Below, piece by piece: positions 6,967 through 10,140 of a stretch of DNA of 10,140 nt. Positions within the stretch are counted from its first letter, which is position 1. Every line of letters begins with the position of its first letter. A program made the translations under genes and the position numbers. Below the pieces are notes generated by a model that had not been told where the DNA came from, ran no database searches, and saw only the letters and a program-made list of their open reading frames with translations. Source of the stretch: Pseudomonadota bacterium (GTDB lineage Bacteria > Desulfobacterota > Desulfobacteria > Desulfobacterales > Desulfobacteraceae); the NCBI GenBank assembly GCA_018816605.1, contig JAHIVS010000005.1:1-10140 (forward strand), in the 5' to 3' direction.

Positions 6967-8166
6967 CTAGTTCGGGTCTGGGGTCGGGATCATAGCAGCT
7001 CTTCTGACGTGCAGGATAAGAAAAGCCGATATCAGATAAAAAAAGGCAAATCCGGTAAAGACAAGCCTAAAATTTTCACTGGTGGTATCCAGAACAATCC
7101 CCGAAAGCCAAGGGCCCAAAACACCGGCCAGAAAACCATAGGCGGTGAAAACAAGGCCGAAAACGCTGCCGAAATTTTCAAGGCCGAAACAGTCAGTGAC
7201 CAGGGGGGCCGAAACAGTAAACATTGCACCAAAAGCGAGGCCGATAAAACAGGCCAGAAAACTCAACATATAGAGGTTTTTGAAAAAAGGCATCAAAAAA
7301 TAGGCGGCCGAGGCCAAAAGAAAAACGGTCATGAGTATTTTTTGTTTTGGAAAATAGTCTGCCAGCCGGCCGCAAACCAGCCGGCCGATACCATTTAAAA
7401 TATTAAAACAGGTGAGAATCATAACATATTGGGTGACATCATACCCCAGGGACTGGCCGAATGTTGCGCTGAGCATGATCAGAGAAACACCGGCGGCCCC
7501 TGCAAGCGCCCATACACACCATAAATACCGGAAGGGTTTCAGGGAAATTGTCTGCACCAGGCTCAGTCTGGTGGCGATTGTCAGGTCTTTTTTGCGTGTG
7601 GGCTCGAAAAGCTTGATGAACCAGGCGCAAACGATCCCCATGCTGATGGCCAAAGCCATTGTGATCCAACAGGTTGAACCATATCCTTTTGAGACCAAAA
7701 GGAAGGAAAACACCGGGGACATGACAGCGGAGGAGCCGCCAAATGTCAGATTGATGATTCCGGTAAGAAGCCCTTTGCTTGCCGGAAACAGTTTTTGGTA
7801 GAGGGTCAAGCAGGGGATATAGACAAATCCGCAGAAAAAACCTTCGGCAAAGGCCCAGATATAGACATGGGTTATGGAGGTGGCATACCCGACCAGCCCA
7901 ATGGACAGGGCGCAGAAAAAATTGCCGGTCAAAATCATCCAATGGGGCGCTATTCTTTCCTGGAGTTTCCCGGAAAGGTACATGGAAAAGCCGGTACCGG
8001 CCAGAATAAAAAACATGATTTGCCCTATCTGGGCCTTGTTCACATTGAATAGCTGCTGCCATTGGGCGGCCATCACACCGGGAAATCCAAAAACGAATGA
8101 TCCGGGAAAGAAGATGGCAAAACACCCACATGCAAGGAGGACGTATTTGTTCTTGAAAATGCGCAA
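6967..8166 (-). CDS. MFS transporter, OFA (oxalate/formate antiporter-like) type
   Basis: This 399-residue, 12-helix inner-membrane transporter has OFA-family marks. These are YIPCLTLYQKLFPASKGLLTG (116-136, here shortened from the family's aromatic-rich block), NGIGRLVCGRLAD (258-270) before helix 8-9, and near the end DCFGLENFGSVFG (325-337) followed by FTAYGFLAGVLGPWLSG (340-356). Family members move small mono- and dicarboxylates, including oxalate, formate and lactate; the substrate here is not evident. The start is TTG at 8166-8164: between the in-frame upstream TAA and this codon there is no ATG or GTG, and GGGAG lies about 10 nt upstream. A weak start codon suggests limited expression. 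It runs convergent to the flavoprotein gene and divergent from the ketopantoate reductase gene. I found no terminator in the 6872-6966 gap. Confidence 0.87.
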   Translation of the reverse strand: MRIFKNKYVLLACGCFAIFFPGSFVFGFPGVMAAQWQQLFNVNKAQIGQIMFFILAGTGFSMYLSGKLQERIAPHWMILTGNFFCALSIGLVGYATSITHVYIWAFAEGFFCGFVYIPCLTLYQKLFPASKGLLTGIINLTFGGSSAVMSPVFSFLLVSKGYGSTCWITMALAISMGIVCAWFIKLFEPTRKKDLTIATRLSLVQTISLKPFRYLWCVWALAGAAGVSLIMLSATFGQSLGYDVTQYVMILTCFNILNGIGRLVCGRLADYFPKQKILMTVFLLASAAYFLMPFFKNLYMLSFLACFIGLAFGAMFTVSAPLVTDCFGLENFGSVFGLVFTAYGFLAGVLGPWLSGIVLDTTSENFRLVFTGFAFFYLISAFLILHVRRAAMIPTPDPN

Positions 8167-8361
8167 TATGCTGTTTCTCCCGGTTAGTGTTGGGAAAAAA
8201 ATTTAATCTACCTTTTTTTTCCATAAATTGAAAACGTTATTTTTTACGCGTGATAGCCGCCAGACACCTTTGCCGTGGTATTCTAGACGCAGCGTTTACA
8301 AATCCTTGGAAATCTGGCATAGGAGTAAAATATCCATAACCATAAGGAGTAGGATACGCCC
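8167..8361. other. Divergent intergenic region, no clear consensus promoter
   Basis: This AT-rich 195-nt gap lies between two genes that point away from each other and must hold both promoters. Toward the right-hand gene, TTTACA (8295-8300) followed 17 nt later by CATAGG (8318-8323) with a TG just before it is a weak extended -10 candidate. A short palindrome ACGC-A-GCGT sits at 8287-8295. Toward the left I saw no hexamer pair better than 4 of 6 at normal spacing. The T-run at 8213-8220 is followed by no useful stem. Confidence 0.35.
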
Positions 8362-9390
8362 ATGAATCAGAAGGGTCAGGAGTTGAAAATAGCGGTGATA
8401 GGGGCCGGTGCCATTGGCGGTATCTGTGCTGGATTTATTAAACAGGCGGGTTTTGATGTCCAGGTGGTGGTGCGGCGGGAAGATCATGCCCGGCAGATCC
8501 TGGAAGAAGGCATTCATATCACGGGTATCAAAGGCGAGTTCACCGTGAAACTGGATGCCGTGGCCGGGGTGGAAAAAATGGACCCGGACCGGGATGTGGT
8601 GCTGCTGGGGGTCAAGGCCACTGCCATGGAGGAAGTCGCCCAAAAACTGGTCTTGCGGCTCAAGCCTTCCGCCATGGTGGTTTCCCTCCAGAACGGATTT
8701 TGCGAACAGGCCCTGGCCGATATCCTGGGAAGGGACCGGGTCATCGGCTGTGTAACGGGGTGGGGCGCCACCCTGAATGGTCCCTGTGACCTTGAAATGA
8801 CCTCCAGGGGGGATTTTATTGTGGGCAATATTGATAATAAAAAAGATCCCCGTCTGGAACAGGTGCAAGGGATTTTAAACCCGGTGCTTCCCTGCCTGAT
8901 CTCGGAGAATATCACCGGCAGTCTGTATTCCAAGCTGATCATCAATTCCTGCATCACCTCTGTGGGCGCTGTGTGCGGTCTTTATCTGGGGCAGATGCTG
9001 GCCAGAAAACAGGTGCGGCTCATTTTTTTAAGGATCATGGAAGAGGCCATGGCGGTTGCAGCGGCCATGGACATTCAGGTTGAAATCTTTGCGGGTAAGC
9101 TTAATTATTACACCTTTCTTAAAGAAAAGGGACTGTTTTCCACCCTCAAACGCCATTTGTTCTTAAGGGTGCTGGGCTTCAAATACCGAAGGCTCAAATC
9201 CTCCATGCTCCAGTCCCTTGAGCGAAAACAGGCAACGGAAATCGATTATTTGACCGGCTTTATAACGGGAAACGGCAAAAAATATAAGATTCCCACCCCG
9301 GTAAATGACCAGATCTTTGCTAGGGTCCGGCAGATTGAAAAAGGACAATTGGCCATATCTCCCGATAATCTGGATCAGATCCGCATCTGA
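8362..9390 (+). CDS. Ketopantoate reductase family protein (PanE/ApbA)
   Basis: This 342-residue soluble NAD(P)H-dependent oxidoreductase belongs to the 2-dehydropantoate 2-reductase family; PanE itself reduces ketopantoate to pantoate for coenzyme A synthesis. The Rossmann motif GAGAIGG is at 14-20. The conserved asparagine lies in LQNG (N111). The catalytic lysine and following asparagine are in SKLIINSC (K191, N195). The C-terminal SSMLQ plus TEIDYLTG (S281, E293) match the PanE substrate-binding serine and glutamate, so the catalytic set looks complete. The length is somewhat above the roughly 300 residues of E. coli PanE, with an insertion around 245-275. AGGA 7 nt before the ATG, inside AAGGAGTAGGA, supports the start. 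No panB or panC lies nearby, so it may instead act on another 2-keto or beta-hydroxy acid. Confidence 0.87.
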   Translation: MNQKGQELKIAVIGAGAIGGICAGFIKQAGFDVQVVVRREDHARQILEEGIHITGIKGEFTVKLDAVAGVEKMDPDRDVVLLGVKATAMEEVAQKLVLRLKPSAMVVSLQNGFCEQALADILGRDRVIGCVTGWGATLNGPCDLEMTSRGDFIVGNIDNKKDPRLEQVQGILNPVLPCLISENITGSLYSKLIINSCITSVGAVCGLYLGQMLARKQVRLIFLRIMEEAMAVAAAMDIQVEIFAGKLNYYTFLKEKGLFSTLKRHLFLRVLGFKYRRLKSSMLQSLERKQATEIDYLTGFITGNGKKYKIPTPVNDQIFARVRQIEKGQLAISPDNLDQIRI

Positions 9391-9484
9391 CCTTCTCCGG
9401 AATGTTTGCCTTCCGATTCCGATTCATTCCCGTCAAATGAATCAAAGCAGGAGACGGATAGGCCAGTTCTTTTTTTAAAATTGT

Positions 9485-9512
9485 TGTAACCTTTTTGCTT
9501 TTTTTTTCCGTC
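9485..9512 (+). promoter_or_regulatory. ECF-type sigma factor promoter
   Basis: TGTAACC (9485-9491) is separated by a pyrimidine-rich 17-nt spacer from CGTC (9509-9512). This is the general form of promoters read by ECF sigma factors: an AAC-containing -35 such as TGTAAC or TGAAAC, and a CG-containing -10 such as CGTC or CGTA. It lies about 38 nt upstream of the start of an ECF sigma gene, the usual place for an autoregulated sigma promoter. The match is by eye against known ECF consensus forms. Confidence 0.6.
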
Positions 9513-9550
9513 CGAATATCAAGTCTATTAACATTAAGGAAAAATATCCC

Positions 9551-9881
9551 ATGGAAAAGAAAACAGCAACAATGGTTGAATCCCATGGAACTGCTTGAAA
9601 TACATGACCGGCATCCAGATTGAAAAAAAATGGAGCAGCACCAGATGGGGCAGTGTGTCAGGCAGAAGGTGGACCTTTTGCCGGATACCTATCGATTTCC
9701 ACTGATATTGTTTGATATTGAGGGGGGGTCCCATAAAGAAATTTCAGGGATATTGGGCATAACAGAAGCGAACACCAAAATTTGTCTCCACCCTGCCAGA
9801 AAAGAGTTAAAAAAAATTCTTGAAAGGGGATGCTCCTTTGAAAAAGATGAACGGGATGTTTTTGTATGCGGGGCGAAATAG
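9551..9881 (+). pseudogene. ECF sigma factor remnant, region 4 retained, region 2 deleted
   Basis: AAGGA (9536-9540) precedes an ATG at 9551 that encodes MEKKTATMVESHGTA and a stop. In another frame, 9585-9620 encodes MELLEIHDRHPD, like the opening helix of ECF region 2, then a TGA at 9621. After the stop, in that same frame, 9630-9881 reads MEQHQMGQCVRQKVDLLPDTYR and then FPLILFDIEGGSHKEISGILG, with a C-terminal CSFEKDERDVFVCGAK. That is ECF region 4 with the two-cysteine tail of one family group. A full protein would be about 180-190 residues, so roughly 90 residues, mainly region 2 and the linker, are gone. In the recognition helix the usual VKxRLHRARKKL appears as TKICLHPARKEL, losing basic residues. 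I read this as a degraded sigma gene behind its intact promoter. A short region-4-only product from 9630 is possible but has no ribosome site. Confidence 0.72.
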
Positions 9882-9948
9882 CAAGGCTTGCCGCAAATAT
9901 GATGGCCAAGCAAGACGGCTAGGGGCGTGGATGCCACGGTGAAATTAT

Positions 9949-10140
9949 TTGTGTTCCCCAATCTGCCATGGCCGAATATTGAAAAATCTTTTTAAGGAAG
10001 AGCAGTTGGCAATATTTGATGCCCGTTCCTTTTATGGTAAATATACGAATATCATGGATAATGATGAGGTCCCCGAACCGGAACGGAGAGAAACGGCACA
10101 GGTTGTTCTGAGCCATGTTCTCCAGGCCATTGAAAAAGGA
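9949..10140 (+). CDS. Unrecognised ORF, 3' end outside the window, possibly frameshifted at its start
   Basis: An open frame runs from a stop at 9940-9942 to the right edge. From about 9979 it encodes LKNLFKEEQLAIFDARSFYG, then KYTNIMDNDEVPEPERRE and a helix ending VLSHVLQAIEKG. The part after 9979 looks like a real soluble, charged, alpha-helical protein, but I do not recognise the family. Initiation is a problem: an ATG at 9968 reads MAEY and then stops at TGA, in the frame adjacent to the coding one. One extra T in the TATT at 9977-9980 would join MAEY to LKNLF. Otherwise a TTG at 9949 or 9979 would be needed, and neither has a ribosome site. It follows the sigma remnant by about 60-100 nt. 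Confidence 0.45.
   Translation, partial: MCSPICHGRILKNLFKEEQLAIFDARSFYGKYTNIMDNDEVPEPERRETAQVVLSHVLQAIEKG

Noticed and set aside
6883..7398. Plus-strand 171-codon ORF after the flavoprotein gene
   Set aside because: Most of it is antisense to the OFA transporter, its K/T/N/Q-rich translation is typical of a reverse shadow, and no domain is visible.
7439..8224. Minus-strand 261-codon ORF overlapping the OFA transporter in another frame
   Set aside because: The translation is rich in R, H, C and P with no membrane pattern; the overlapping frame gives a clear 12-helix transporter with family motifs.
8296..8868. Minus-strand 190-codon ORF opposite the ketopantoate reductase gene
   Set aside because: It lies antisense to a gene with a complete catalytic set and shows no recognisable protein features.
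9391..9484. Terminator after the ketopantoate reductase gene using the GATTCAT / ATGAATC arms at about 9420-9442
   Set aside because: The stem is AT-rich with a 9-nt loop, and the nearest T-run begins roughly 30 nt later, so it does not fit an intrinsic terminator.

Overview
This is a bacterial chromosome segment of moderate GC content, with AT-rich gaps, strong Shine-Dalgarno sites and short two- or three-gene transcription units. The gene mix is an ArgA-like acetyltransferase, a PflX-type radical SAM protein, a COG2509-type flavoprotein, an OFA-type MFS transporter, AzlCD with a TrmB-type regulator, and the remnant of an ECF sigma factor. It fits a strictly anaerobic Desulfobacterota member such as a Desulfobacterales sulfate reducer. 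That placement is an inference from gene content and protein style; there is no rRNA or marker gene here to prove it.

Layout. Positions 3-374 (+) hold the 3' end of a GNAT enzyme resembling the acetyltransferase domain of N-acetylglutamate synthase. On the minus strand, 779-2014 is a complete YbfB/YjiJ-like MFS transporter. A PaaI-type thioesterase remnant (779-500) is coupled to its stop codon and has lost its middle. The divergent gap 2015-2220 carries a 22-nt inverted repeat near the transporter and a perfect-consensus sigma70 promoter with a 17-nt palindrome over its -10 box. That promoter faces azlC, azlD and a TrmB-family regulator (2221-4114, +), a likely operon for branched-chain amino acid export with its own regulator.

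Next come two plus-strand genes for redox or Fe-S proteins: a PflX-like radical SAM protein (4261-5169) and a COG2509-type FAD-dependent dehydrogenase (5333-6871, TTG start). A convergent OFA-type MFS transporter (8166-6967, TTG start) follows. Divergent from it is a PanE/ApbA-family ketopantoate reductase (8362-9390).

The right end (9391-10140) is a decaying region. A well-formed ECF-type promoter and a ribosome binding site lead into an ECF sigma factor gene that keeps only its first few residues and region 4. After it comes an unrecognised, possibly frameshifted ORF that runs off the window.

No mobile element, CRISPR array, tRNA or rRNA was seen, and I found no clear novel multi-gene system. 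The points most worth following are the AzlCD-TrmB pairing with a candidate operator, and two genes (thioesterase and ECF sigma) that have each lost their middle while keeping both ends.
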